Part shown: positions 8,736 through 17,220 of the stretch, piece by piece
How positions within the stretch are numbered: the stretch's first letter is position 1
How the letters are laid out: each line of letters starts with the position of its first letter
Origin: CBDDEH01 sp965226865
GTDB taxonomy: Bacteria > Chloroflexota > Dehalococcoidia > Lucifugimonadales > JAGWBF01
DNA: 64,000 bases
Assembly (NCBI GenBank): GCA_965226865.1
Contig: CBDDEH010000004.1
Location: 930,001 to 994,000, forward strand
Reading direction: 5' to 3'
The notes under the pieces: model-generated
Database searches by the model: none
What the model was told of the DNA's origin: nothing
Seen by the model: only the letters and a program-made list of their open reading frames with translations
Position numbers and translations under genes: made by a program

Positions 8736-10072
8736 CGGCTCGCTTCCGCCACCATCGCTAAGCTTGCGATCTGTCCAGTGTCGTCCTGCTCCTCAAGACC
8801 CGCGATGTATTCCTTGAACTCTTGATAGCTGCCGAACTGTGACATCGTTTTGATGAAGTCCTCGGTTGAATCCGAAACCTTTCTAACCAGCTTAACCTCC
8901 TCTCCAATTGGACTTATCGACGCCGCACTGTTGGCATAAGTGCCGTGGAAGGCGAAAAAGGCTTGATTAAGTTTCCGGATGAAGAAACCGTTCTCCTCAA
9001 GGAACCTACGCCTGGCTTCCATATACTCCTCCGCCTCCACGACCTTTCCGTCGGCCAGCAATTCCTCGACTCTGAGACGGGTCTTCCTCATCTCGGTTGT
9101 GAAATCAAACCCATCCGGGTTCTCCTCGGGTTCTAGCTGGGCTTCGCCGCTCTCGCCCACAGGGACTGATTCCTCTATTTCTTCGCCGGTTATGGCCGAG
9201 TAGACCAGTTCGCCCAGCTCCCTTCCAGCCAGGTCTGCCGCGGTCTCATTCAGGCTGGTCATCTGAGCGTCCTTCCAGTAGTTCCAGCCCAGTGGCCGGA
9301 AAAACCAGTAGGTGTGTAACCACTCGTGGGCTGCGGTGATGGCTGCGTGCCTAAGACTCGAGTCTTCCCGGACAATCGTCGGGAACGTAGCGACTCCTCC
9401 AATTCCTTCTACCAGTACTGATAGGTTTTGCCCGTCGAAAATCTTATCTTCCAACTCTTCGATCTTTTCGAGGGTGATCCCTGGCTTGAGAAGCAAAGTC
9501 TCTATCTGCTCGATCCTGTCTCTTGGAGACACTATCAGTACCTTTGGCGGGCTGGTCAAAGCCACGTCCACGGGTGGGAAGATCAGTCCCAGTGGGTAGG
9601 AGAACCCCATATCGGCCAGGACAGAGCTTATTTCTGATTCCAGAGTCTCCTCTATCCCCCGCTTCAGCTTGGAGCGCTCCTTTCGCAGGTCTTTTAGACG
9701 CCGGCTAACTTGCGCCTCCTCCTGGTCGGGTGAGATGGCCGTCGCCAGATGGCCGCCAGTGGGACCGGCTGGCTGTTGAGCTCTTTGAAGGCTCGCAAGC
9801 TGGCGCTCCAAGGTCCGTATTCCATCACCCATTTCAAAGAAGGTCATCAGATTCTCTATCCGCTCCTCTTGGGTCTCAGAATTCCAGGGGAAAAGGCTTG
9901 TAAACTTGTGTGCCCATTTGTCTGGTAGGTTGCTGATTTCCCAGCTAAAGATGCTGTAGAGGTATGGTGCGGCCGCTCGCTCGATGGGGGAGAGCCGCAG
10001 GTTGCCGGAACCGATCGATAGGAGGATCAGCGTGATAACGACGATAGTTGCTGTGGTTTTTAGATAACGCAT
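8732..10072 (-). CDS. Membrane-anchored HExxH metallopeptidase-like protein
   Basis: A 446-residue protein with a single hydrophobic N-terminal segment (about residues 8-22; signal anchor or uncleaved signal). Residues 85-150 are charged and probably coiled coil. The sequence HEWLH (249-253) matches the zinc-binding HExxH of metallopeptidases, and NETAADLAGRE starts 22 residues after it, supplying Glu276 as a plausible third, gluzincin-type ligand. The part after 300 is Glu-rich. I do not recognise a named family. From the topology the catalytic part should lie outside the cytoplasm. It converges with the small ORF at 8550 and diverges from the EF-G-like gene. Substrate unknown. Confidence 0.8.
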   Translation of the reverse strand: MRYLKTTATIVVITLILLSIGSGNLRLSPIERAAAPYLYSIFSWEISNLPDKWAHKFTSLFPWNSETQEERIENLMTFFEMGDGIRTLERQLASLQRAQQPAGPTGGHLATAISPDQEEAQVSRRLKDLRKERSKLKRGIEETLESEISSVLADMGFSYPLGLIFPPVDVALTSPPKVLIVSPRDRIEQIETLLLKPGITLEKIEELEDKIFDGQNLSVLVEGIGGVATFPTIVREDSSLRHAAITAAHEWLHTYWFFRPLGWNYWKDAQMTSLNETAADLAGRELGELVYSAITGEEIEESVPVGESGEAQLEPEENPDGFDFTTEMRKTRLRVEELLADGKVVEAEEYMEARRRFLEENGFFIRKLNQAFFAFHGTYANSAASISPIGEEVKLVRKVSDSTEDFIKTMSQFGSYQEFKEYIAGLEEQDDTGQIASLAMVAEASR

Positions 10073-10148
10073 ACCCGAGGTTCAGAATATCACAACGTAA
10101 TACGGACTCTATCCAGTAGTACGTTTTGGGCTCTTAAAGGGGTCTCCG

Positions 10149-10177
10149 TTGCGCCTTCACACCCTTGTGGCTAAAAT
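10149..10177 (+). promoter_or_regulatory. Predicted promoter for the EF-G-like gene
   Basis: TTGCGC (10149-10154) and TAAAAT (10172-10177) are 17 bp apart, about 75 bp before the ATG at 10252. The 180-bp region between the divergent peptidase and EF-G-like genes holds no other feature that I see. Pattern match only. Confidence 0.5.
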
Positions 10178-10251
10178 AAAGTGTCGAGACTCGTACTCGG
10201 ATACAAGAACCCGGGCTGATGACCCTCATATATGAGTGAAGGGAGACAGTA

Positions 10252-12303
10252 ATGCCTGGTACCGGTGTTGATAAGCTACGGAACGTCGCAATACTTGCGC
10301 ACGCAGGGGCGGGAAAGACCTCGATCGCTGAGGCCATGCTATTCAACGTCAAGGCCATCACCAGAATGGGCAAGGTCGAAGACGGCAACACGGCTTCCGA
10401 CTACGAACCGGAAGAAGCCAAACGGAGCGGAAGTATCCAAACCTCCCTTGTGCCCTGTGAGTGGAACGATTTCAAGGTCAATTTTCTTGATACTCCAGGC
10501 TACGATGATTTCGTCTCGGAGTTGGTCTCGGCAATTCGTGTCGTGGAGGGCGCGGTCATCGTTGTCGCAGCTCCTTCAGGTGTCGAGCTGGGCACCGAAC
10601 GGGCTTGGGACAGATGTGAAGAGCTGGGAATTCCGCGCATATTCTTCGTTAATAAAATGGATCGAGAGAACGCCGATTTTCATCGCTCTCTGGATGGAAT
10701 ACAGGCTAAATTCGGAAGAAAATGCGTGCCCCTCTTCCTGCCTGTAGGCTCTCAGCAGTCTTTCAAAGGAGTGGTAAGCCTCCTCCGTCCTTTGAGCGAC
10801 GCACCAGATGAGGTCGCGCCGGAGGCGGAGAGCGCCCGGGAGCGATTGATAGAAGCAGTAGCTGAATCGGATGATGATCTCGCGACCAAGTATCTGGAAG
10901 GCGAAGAGGTCACCGAGGAGGAGATAGTAACCGGCGTTCGGAAAGCGATATTGTCCGGTGAGATAGTACCGGTCTTGTCGGGATCAGCGACCATGAATCA
11001 GGGGGTCCAAGAGCTACTGGAAGCTGTAGTCAACTACTTGCCATCGCCTCAAGACGCAGGGCCGGTGGAGGCATCTAAGTCAGGATCGAGTTCCAAGGAA
11101 GAGATCAACCCAGACCCTGACGGCCCCCTGGCAGCCTTTGTTTTCAAGACACTGGCTGACCCCTTTGTGGGCAAGCTATCCATATTCCGGGTCTATCGGG
11201 GAACATTCCGTAGCAACACAGAGGTTTGGAATGAGGTAAAGGGTCAGTCTGAGCGGGTGGGTCTTATATACTCTCTTCGTGGCAAGAACCAGGAGCAGGT
11301 TCAAGAAATAGGCCCAGGTGACATCGGCGCTGTATCAAAGCTGGCTGTCACGATGACCAATGACACGCTGTGCGTCAAAGACCATGCAGTCGCCTTCTCA
11401 CCCATAGAATTTCCGGTCGGATATTACTCCTCGGCGGTTTATCCTAAAACAAAAGCGGACGTTGACAAAATGTCCATGGCCTTGAGTCGGGTTGTGGAGG
11501 AGGATCCCGGCATGCGTCTGGTCAGAGATCCCGAGACCAACGAAACCGTCCTTCAGGGTTTGGGTGATTCTCATCTGGAAGTCACCGTGGAGAAGGTCCG
11601 CCGTAAATTTGGCGTTGACCTTGGACTCCAGCTCCCTAAGGTACCCTACAAAGAGACTATTACCAGTATGGCCCGAACGGAATACAAGCATAAGAAACAG
11701 TCGGGTGGCCATGGCCAGTACGGCCACGTGTTGTTGCGGCTGGAGCCCCGGGAGCGAGGGCAGGGATTCGACTTCGGATCCGAGGTCGTGGGAGGTTCCG
11801 TTCCCAGGGAATACGTTCCATGGGTTGAGAAGGGCGTGGTCAAAGCGTTACAGGATGGAGCAATCGCCGGTTACCCTGTTGTTGATCTGCGAGCCGTTTT
11901 ATACGATGGAAGCTACCACAATGTCGACTCCTCCGGTATTTGCTTTGAGATAGCTGGCTCTCACGCCTTGAAAATGGGTATGGCCGAAGCCAACGCCTTG
12001 CTACTCGAGCCAATAATGAAACTGACCGTCACCGTACCCGACAACTTTACTGGGGATGTGATAGGCGACCTCAATGGCAAAAGGGGCAGAATCGTCGGTA
12101 TGAACCCTCAGGGAGGGGTGACTGTTATCGAGGCCGATGTGCCTCAAGCAGAGCTCCTCAGGTACGCTACCGACTTGAGGTCGATGACCCAGGGCCGTGG
12201 TACCTATGCCATGGCGTTCGATCACTACGAGGAAGTGCCGGCGCACATCACTCAGAAGATCGCTGAAGAAGCCAAGAAGGTAAAAGAGGCGGCCAAAGTC
12301 TAG
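10252..12303 (+). CDS. EF-G-like GTPase (FusA2-type paralogue)
   Basis: A 683-residue translational GTPase with full EF-G domain layout but diverged motifs: G1 AHAGAGKT (16-23), G3 DTPGY (80-84), G4 NKMD (134-137). The usual His of DTPGH is Tyr here, and the switch-I ERGITI motif is replaced by AKRSGSIQ. Both changes are known in the EF-G2/FusA2 subfamily, whose members have altered GTPase behaviour and a debated role in translation or ribosome rescue. The canonical fusA is at 19986-22055, so this is a second copy. ATG is preceded by GAAGGGAG. Exact function not assigned. Confidence 0.9.
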   Translation: MPGTGVDKLRNVAILAHAGAGKTSIAEAMLFNVKAITRMGKVEDGNTASDYEPEEAKRSGSIQTSLVPCEWNDFKVNFLDTPGYDDFVSELVSAIRVVEGAVIVVAAPSGVELGTERAWDRCEELGIPRIFFVNKMDRENADFHRSLDGIQAKFGRKCVPLFLPVGSQQSFKGVVSLLRPLSDAPDEVAPEAESARERLIEAVAESDDDLATKYLEGEEVTEEEIVTGVRKAILSGEIVPVLSGSATMNQGVQELLEAVVNYLPSPQDAGPVEASKSGSSSKEEINPDPDGPLAAFVFKTLADPFVGKLSIFRVYRGTFRSNTEVWNEVKGQSERVGLIYSLRGKNQEQVQEIGPGDIGAVSKLAVTMTNDTLCVKDHAVAFSPIEFPVGYYSSAVYPKTKADVDKMSMALSRVVEEDPGMRLVRDPETNETVLQGLGDSHLEVTVEKVRRKFGVDLGLQLPKVPYKETITSMARTEYKHKKQSGGHGQYGHVLLRLEPRERGQGFDFGSEVVGGSVPREYVPWVEKGVVKALQDGAIAGYPVVDLRAVLYDGSYHNVDSSGICFEIAGSHALKMGMAEANALLLEPIMKLTVTVPDNFTGDVIGDLNGKRGRIVGMNPQGGVTVIEADVPQAELLRYATDLRSMTQGRGTYAMAFDHYEEVPAHITQKIAEEAKKVKEAAKV

Positions 12304-12324
12304 GAGCGAACCTGGCTCCAAGGG

Positions 12325-13763
12325 GTGACGGCGGCAGAAGGCGCAACAGGCATGTCCCGAAACGCAAAATCCAGAACTATAGGAGAGCTTCGTGCCAGTG
12401 GGTACAAAGTCCAGCCAGTTCGTGAGGAGCTTAGGAAGAATCTCGTCGCCAAACTAGAGAGCAACGGAGATATTTTCCCTGGTATTCTAGGCTTTGATTC
12501 CGCAGTTATTCCCCAGGTGCAAAACGCGATTCTAGCGGGCCACGACGTTGTCTTGTTGGGTGAACGGGGACAGGCCAAGTCTCGCCTGATCAGGCAGATG
12601 GTAAACCTCTTAGACTCGGAGATACCGACCATCGCAGGTTGTGAAATCAACGATAGCCCGTATAATCCCGTTTGCAAAGCCTGTATAGACAAGGTTGCCA
12701 AGCAAGGAAATGACGTCCCAATAAACTGGATTTCAAGACAAGATAGGTACTCGGAAAAGCTGGCTACGCCGGACGTTTCCATAGCCGACCTAATTGGGGA
12801 AGTGGACCCCATCAAGGTGGCTGAAGGGAGATATCTCTCAGACGAACTCACGATCCATTACGGCCTGATTCCACGCACCAATCGAGGGATATTTTCAATC
12901 AACGAGCTTCCAGACCTTCCTGAAAGGATACAGGTGGGCATGTTCAACCTGATGGAGGAGCGCGACGTACAGATCAAAGGATATAAGGATATAGAGTAAG
13001 GATGCCATTGGATGTGTATGTTGTGGCTACGGCCAACCCGGAGGACTACACCAACCGAGGCCGTATCATAACGCCTCTAAAGGACCGTTTTGGTTCCCAG
13101 ATACGCACCCATTACCCCCAAGGTATCGAAGACGAGATGGCTATCGTTGAACAGGAACGTAGGGCTACGCCTAAGGGGGTACGAGTTGATTTTCCCCAAT
13201 ATATGCGAGAGATAATAGCGGAGATCACCTCTTTGGCCAGACGCAGTCCCGAGATCAACCAGCGCTCCGGGGTCAGTGTCAGAGTGTCTATCGCTAATTA
13301 TGAGATCGTGGTGAGCAACGCGGTCCGTCGATGTATTCTGCTGGGCGAAGTACGGGCCAGTCCCAGGATTAGCGATTTGCCCTACATCGTCGCTTCCTCT
13401 TCAGGCAAAATAGAGCTTGAAACCTTCGAGGAAGGTCGAGAATCCAAAGTAATAGGGGATATAGCCAACAAGGCGGTTTTCAACGTCTTCGGTCGATATT
13501 TTGAGGTTATGGAACTAAGTGATGTGATTCGCCAGTTCGATGGTGGCCTGGTGTTGGAAACAGGAAGCGAAGTGCCCTCTAAGAAATACGTCGATATGCT
13601 GGCCCAGATCGATGGGCTGTTCGATTCTGTGAAGCGCCTAGGTGCGAGCAGAAGAAAGCCCGAGTCGGCGGCTTCTGCAGTCGAGTTTATTTTCGAGGGG
13701 CTGCACCTGAACCGCAAACTCAACCGTGATCCGGTAGAATCAGGCTATCGCTATCGAAGCTGA
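12325..13763 (+). pseudogene. MoxR/ChlI-type AAA+ ATPase, split by an 8-bp tandem duplication
   Basis: Two adjacent frames (12325-12999 and 13002-13763) encode one ATPase of the magnesium-chelatase-subunit-I/MoxR type. Piece 1 has Walker A GERGQAKS (79-86 from GTG 12325; ATG at 12352 is an equally good start) and the Walker B-like segment GIFSINELPDL. Piece 2 continues with MPLDVYVVATANPEDYTNRGRI, the expected sensor region. The break coincides with AGGATATA repeated exactly twice at 12978-12993; removing one copy restores a single frame (IKGYRVRMPLDV) of about 475 residues. Related ATPases often pair with a VWA-domain protein, which is absent here. Could be a pseudogene, a slippage variant or an assembly artefact. 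Confidence 0.85.
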
Positions 13764-13794
13764 TCGACCATGATGACTCAAGGCATGGAGCCCC

Positions 13795-13821
13795 TTGCAC
13801 AACCATCCGAAGTGCTATAAT
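13795..13821 (+). promoter_or_regulatory. Predicted promoter for htpX
   Basis: A consensus TATAAT at 13816-13821 is preceded by TTGCAC at 13795-13800, but the 15-bp spacer is short; the -10 is the stronger half. The predicted start near 13828 would leave a leader of about 40 nt before ATG 13869. Confidence 0.45.
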
Positions 13822-13868
13822 TACTCGTAACAGCTAGTAGAAGACTCAACAGAAAAGGGAACCCTGGA

Positions 13869-14759
13869 ATGAACACAATTAAGACTTTTATACTAATGCT
13901 GGTGATGAGCGGAATATTGCTGGTGGCCGGCGCTCTGTTAGGTGGTACCGGCGGAATAATAATCGCCCTGGTTATCGCGTTGCTCATGAACGTGTTCGCT
14001 TACTGGTCAAGCGACAAGTTTGCCCTCCGCATGGCACATGCTCGGGAGGTGTCATCTACCGAGGACCGTGACCTGCACACCATCGTGGACGATCAGGTCC
14101 GTCTCGCTGGTATTCCTAAGCCGCGAGTTTATGTAATAGACTCGGACTCCCCAAATGCCTTCGCAACAGGTCGCAACCCCAAACATGCCGCGATCGCTGT
14201 GACAACCGGCATACGCAGGCTTCTCAACAGGGACGAGCTAGGCGGGGTAATAGCTCACGAGCTGGCCCACGTGGGCAACAGGGACACCCTCATTATGTCA
14301 ATCGTAGCAACCTTCGCCATGGCCATCGGTTTGTTAGCTACCTTCGCCCAATTCGCCATGCTATTTGGAGGCCTTGGAGGGAGGGGCAGAGGCGGCGGCA
14401 ATGCCATGATAGGCATCATAGGTCTCCTCGTAGTCGCCATTGTTTTGCCGATGGTTGCGACCATCGTGAGGCTATCCATTTCACGAACGAGAGAGTTCCA
14501 GGCGGACGCCACCGGCGCTCACAATTCAGGCAATCCCCTTGCCCTCGCCAGTGCACTGGAAAAGCTGGAGATGGGGGCTCGAACCCGGCCCATGAAGGTG
14601 GCGGAGGGTGCCGCTCACCTGTTCATTGTTAATCCCCTTCAGGGCGACAATCCGAACAAGCAGGCCTTCGCCGGCAGAGGGTTTTCCAAACTCTTCTCGA
14701 CCCATCCACCCGTCACCGAACGGGTGAAGCGCCTTACAAGTATGAAGACAGGCTGGTAG
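13869..14759 (+). CDS. htpX: HtpX-type membrane zinc metalloprotease
   Basis: Integral-membrane M48 protease that degrades misfolded membrane proteins. The 296-residue product has two N-terminal hydrophobic segments (about 7-27 and 31-48), zinc motif HELAH (136-140) followed by VGNRDTLIMS, two further hydrophobic segments (about 148-170 and 180-200) separated by a Gly/Arg loop, and ISRTREFQADATGA supplying the third zinc-ligand Glu. Length matches HtpX (about 290). ATG at 13869 is preceded by AAGGGAACCCTGG. It is followed after 10 bp by the epimerase gene. Confidence 0.96.
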   Translation: MNTIKTFILMLVMSGILLVAGALLGGTGGIIIALVIALLMNVFAYWSSDKFALRMAHAREVSSTEDRDLHTIVDDQVRLAGIPKPRVYVIDSDSPNAFATGRNPKHAAIAVTTGIRRLLNRDELGGVIAHELAHVGNRDTLIMSIVATFAMAIGLLATFAQFAMLFGGLGGRGRGGGNAMIGIIGLLVVAIVLPMVATIVRLSISRTREFQADATGAHNSGNPLALASALEKLEMGARTRPMKVAEGAAHLFIVNPLQGDNPNKQAFAGRGFSKLFSTHPPVTERVKRLTSMKTGW

Positions 14760-14769
14760 GAACAAAACA

Positions 14770-15714
14770 TTGAGTCGTCAGACTGTCCTTGTTACTGGTG
14801 GGGCTGGGTTTATAGGCTCACACATAGTAGACAGGCTCGTTTCCCTTGACCATCGCGTCGTGGTCGTCGACGATCTGAGTACGGGAAGGCTACGCAACCT
14901 CAACAAGTCGGCTACCTTCTATCATAGAAGTATTACTTGGTCTGGACTTGAGGAGATTTTTGAGCGGGAAAAGCCTTCGATCATCTGTCACCATGCGGCC
15001 CAGGCGAGTGTGGCCGAGTCGGTTCGTGACCCGATAAAAGACGCCGAAATCAACATCCAGGGCACCCTTCGCCTCGTAGAGCTCTCTCGAAAATATGGCA
15101 TAGATAAGTTCATATTTTCGTCATCCGGTGGAACCATATATGGAGAGCCCGAATCCTCCCCCTGTGATGAGAACCATCGGATCCGTCCTCAATCACCCTA
15201 TGCCTTGTCCAAATATGTTGCCGAAGAATATCTCGATCTGTACAGGATCAACTACCGCCTCAACTCGGTGATATTCCGGTATGGTAACGTTTATGGCCCT
15301 CGTCAGGACCCGTATGGTGAATCGGGCGTGATCGCCATATTCAGCACGGAGATGTTGGAGGGTAAACAACCCACCATATACGGTACAGGAGAGCAAGAGC
15401 GAGACTTCGTCTATATAGACGATGTGGTCGATGCCAACATGATTGCAATACAGAACCCTGACGTGGATGGTATCTACAACATAGGTACCGGCCAGGGAAC
15501 ATCGGTCAACAGAATCTTTGACGTATTGAAGGGCATCGTAAGCTACAAGTGGGGTCCGTTGCACGGCCCGGCCAGGCAGTGGGAAGTATTTAAGATATGC
15601 CTCGACCGGTCTAAGTTTGAGAGCCAGTTCGGGTGGAAGCCGAAAGTGCCCCTGGAAGAGGGGATGAAGCAGACGGTAGAATACTTTAGAACAGGGGTGA
15701 GGTCTCCAATTTAG
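14770..15714 (+). CDS. NAD-dependent epimerase (UDP-glucose 4-epimerase type)
   Basis: Extended short-chain dehydrogenase acting on nucleotide sugars. Start is TTG at 14770 with AGGA 8 bp upstream. The NAD-binding GGAGFIGSH lies at residues 11-19; the catalytic Ser/Thr region is FSSSGGTIYGEPES and the YxxxK pair is SPYALSKYVAEEY. The C-terminal substrate domain includes GTGEQERDFVYIDDVVDA. Length 314 is typical. The likely reaction is UDP-glucose/UDP-galactose epimerisation, for surface polysaccharide precursors; related UDP-glucuronate or dTDP-sugar epimerases cannot be excluded. Next to trxB with a 1-bp gap, though no functional link is obvious. Confidence 0.88.
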   Translation: MSRQTVLVTGGAGFIGSHIVDRLVSLDHRVVVVDDLSTGRLRNLNKSATFYHRSITWSGLEEIFEREKPSIICHHAAQASVAESVRDPIKDAEINIQGTLRLVELSRKYGIDKFIFSSSGGTIYGEPESSPCDENHRIRPQSPYALSKYVAEEYLDLYRINYRLNSVIFRYGNVYGPRQDPYGESGVIAIFSTEMLEGKQPTIYGTGEQERDFVYIDDVVDANMIAIQNPDVDGIYNIGTGQGTSVNRIFDVLKGIVSYKWGPLHGPARQWEVFKICLDRSKFESQFGWKPKVPLEEGMKQTVEYFRTGVRSPI

Positions 15715-15715
15715 G

Positions 15716-16663
15716 ATGGGAACTCGAAGTAACGGGAAGCGCCCGGATTACGACGTAATCGTTTTGGGGGGCGGAGCAGCCGGGCTGAGTGCCGCCCTCT
15801 ATGCTTGTCGAGCCATGCTCAAAACCCTGGTCATCGAGCAACAAGCATTCGCGGGTGGCCAGATATTGATAACTGACATGATAGAAAATTATCCAGGCTT
15901 CCCGGAGGGAATCCGCGGCCCTGAACTTTCCCGTTTGATGGAAGAGCAGACGAAAAGGTTCGGCGCAGAGATAAGGAACGAGGAGATAACCGGCGTCGCT
16001 GACCTGGAAAAGGCGTCGAAGGTGGTACACACGTCGGATGGTTCCTACATAGCCAAGACGGTCATAATTACGACGGGAGGCTCCCATAACAAACTGGGCG
16101 TGCCGGGAGAGGATGAGTACTCTGGAAGAGGAGTTTCCTATTGTGCTGTCTGTGATGGGAATTTTTTTAGAGACGAAGATGTTGTCGTAATCGGTGGTGG
16201 AGATGCGGCCCTCGATGAAGGCGAATACCTGACCGGGATCGTTAACAGCGTGACGGTAATTCATCGAAGGGACCAGCTTAGGGCGAGTCCGATTCTTCAG
16301 CAAAGAGCGTTCAACAACGACAAGATGAAGTTCCTGTGGAACCATGTCGTAGAAGAGGTCAAAGGCAACGATGTGGTCCGATCATTGCAGGTCAAAGACT
16401 TAAAGAAGGGTCGGGTGTACGATTATCCCACAGCCGCCGCCTTCATTTATATAGGGTTTCATTCTAACAACGAGTACCTGATGGGACAGGTGCCGATGGA
16501 TGAAACAGGCCATATCTACGCAGACATCAACATGGCTACTAGCATCCCCGGGGTCTACGCCGCGGGAGACATTCGAGTCAACTCGTACCGCCAGCTAGGC
16601 TCGGCAGTTGGTGACGGGATAACCGCGGCCCTGGCAGCCTACCATTACATTACCGAGGGATAA
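15716..16663 (+). CDS. trxB: Thioredoxin reductase-like flavoprotein
   Basis: NADPH- and FAD-dependent disulfide reductase. The 315-residue product has the FAD motif GGGAAGLSAALYA (17-29), the redox centre CAVCDGNFF (C-x2-C near 144-147), an NAD(P)H-binding GGGDAALDEGEYL, and the C-terminal FAD segment GVYAAGDIRVNSYRQLGSAVGDG. In classical enzymes the redox motif is CATC; here it is CAVC. The cofactor could be NADPH, NADH or, in some relatives, F420H2. The 3' end overlaps the convergent hypothetical gene by 14 bp. Confidence 0.93.
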   Translation: MGTRSNGKRPDYDVIVLGGGAAGLSAALYACRAMLKTLVIEQQAFAGGQILITDMIENYPGFPEGIRGPELSRLMEEQTKRFGAEIRNEEITGVADLEKASKVVHTSDGSYIAKTVIITTGGSHNKLGVPGEDEYSGRGVSYCAVCDGNFFRDEDVVVIGGGDAALDEGEYLTGIVNSVTVIHRRDQLRASPILQQRAFNNDKMKFLWNHVVEEVKGNDVVRSLQVKDLKKGRVYDYPTAAAFIYIGFHSNNEYLMGQVPMDETGHIYADINMATSIPGVYAAGDIRVNSYRQLGSAVGDGITAALAAYHYITEG

Positions 16664-17030
16664 ACCCGCTTTCGGTTCGTTTCCTACCCTTCTTTTGGAA
16701 GAGGTGCGGTAGATTTCTTTGATGGGCCCAGTTATGAGCCCTCTTAAGAGCCGGGACTGGGATCTCTTTCTCCGCATTGGTTATCTTTATCGTTGCATAT
16801 CCTTTGCCGAGGGGCGTTCGAGAGTCCACATCGTAGGCGACCTGGCATCCTTGCGACTCCACGTATTGCTTCAAGGCTTCATAACCTTTGATCTTGCGAT
16901 TTGGATGCCTGTAGATGGATAGCTCAACGCTTCCCAGCAGTTCGTCGAAATGCTCCGAAGCCATCTCTTCTCCAGCTCCAGCGTCGCTTCGGATTTCCCT
17001 TCTCGTTATCCCGTAGCTTCGAAGGTCCAT
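16650..17030 (-). CDS. Hypothetical basic protein
   Basis: A 126-residue frame with no family I recognise. Residues 30-95 have a plausible mixed alpha/beta pattern (SVELSIYRHPNRKIKGYEAL, then VAYDVDSRTP), and the last 35 residues are strongly basic. An internal ATG at 16964 (MASEHFDELL) may be the true start. It converges with trxB and overlaps its stop region by 14 bp. The 190 bp on its other side, up to the exporter gene, shows nothing recognisable. Coding potential is judged from composition only. Confidence 0.45.
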   Translation of the reverse strand: MDLRSYGITRREIRSDAGAGEEMASEHFDELLGSVELSIYRHPNRKIKGYEALKQYVESQGCQVAYDVDSRTPLGKGYATIKITNAEKEIPVPALKRAHNWAHQRNLPHLFQKKGRKRTESGFIPR

Positions 17031-17220
17031 TCTCCCGTTCCCGTGGTTGAAGATGCTCAGCTAAGATAGCATGAAGCTAGTGTTTCAGGAAGATGGGCCC
17101 TTCCAATGTCTGGAATTGCTTGTCCATTCGCTTGACCCACCGTAGTCAAAGTAGGACACTGGGAGCAGCGCCCGCGCCCGCGAATCGAGTCCCGCGTCCG
17201 CCATTCAAGTTTAGAATAAA

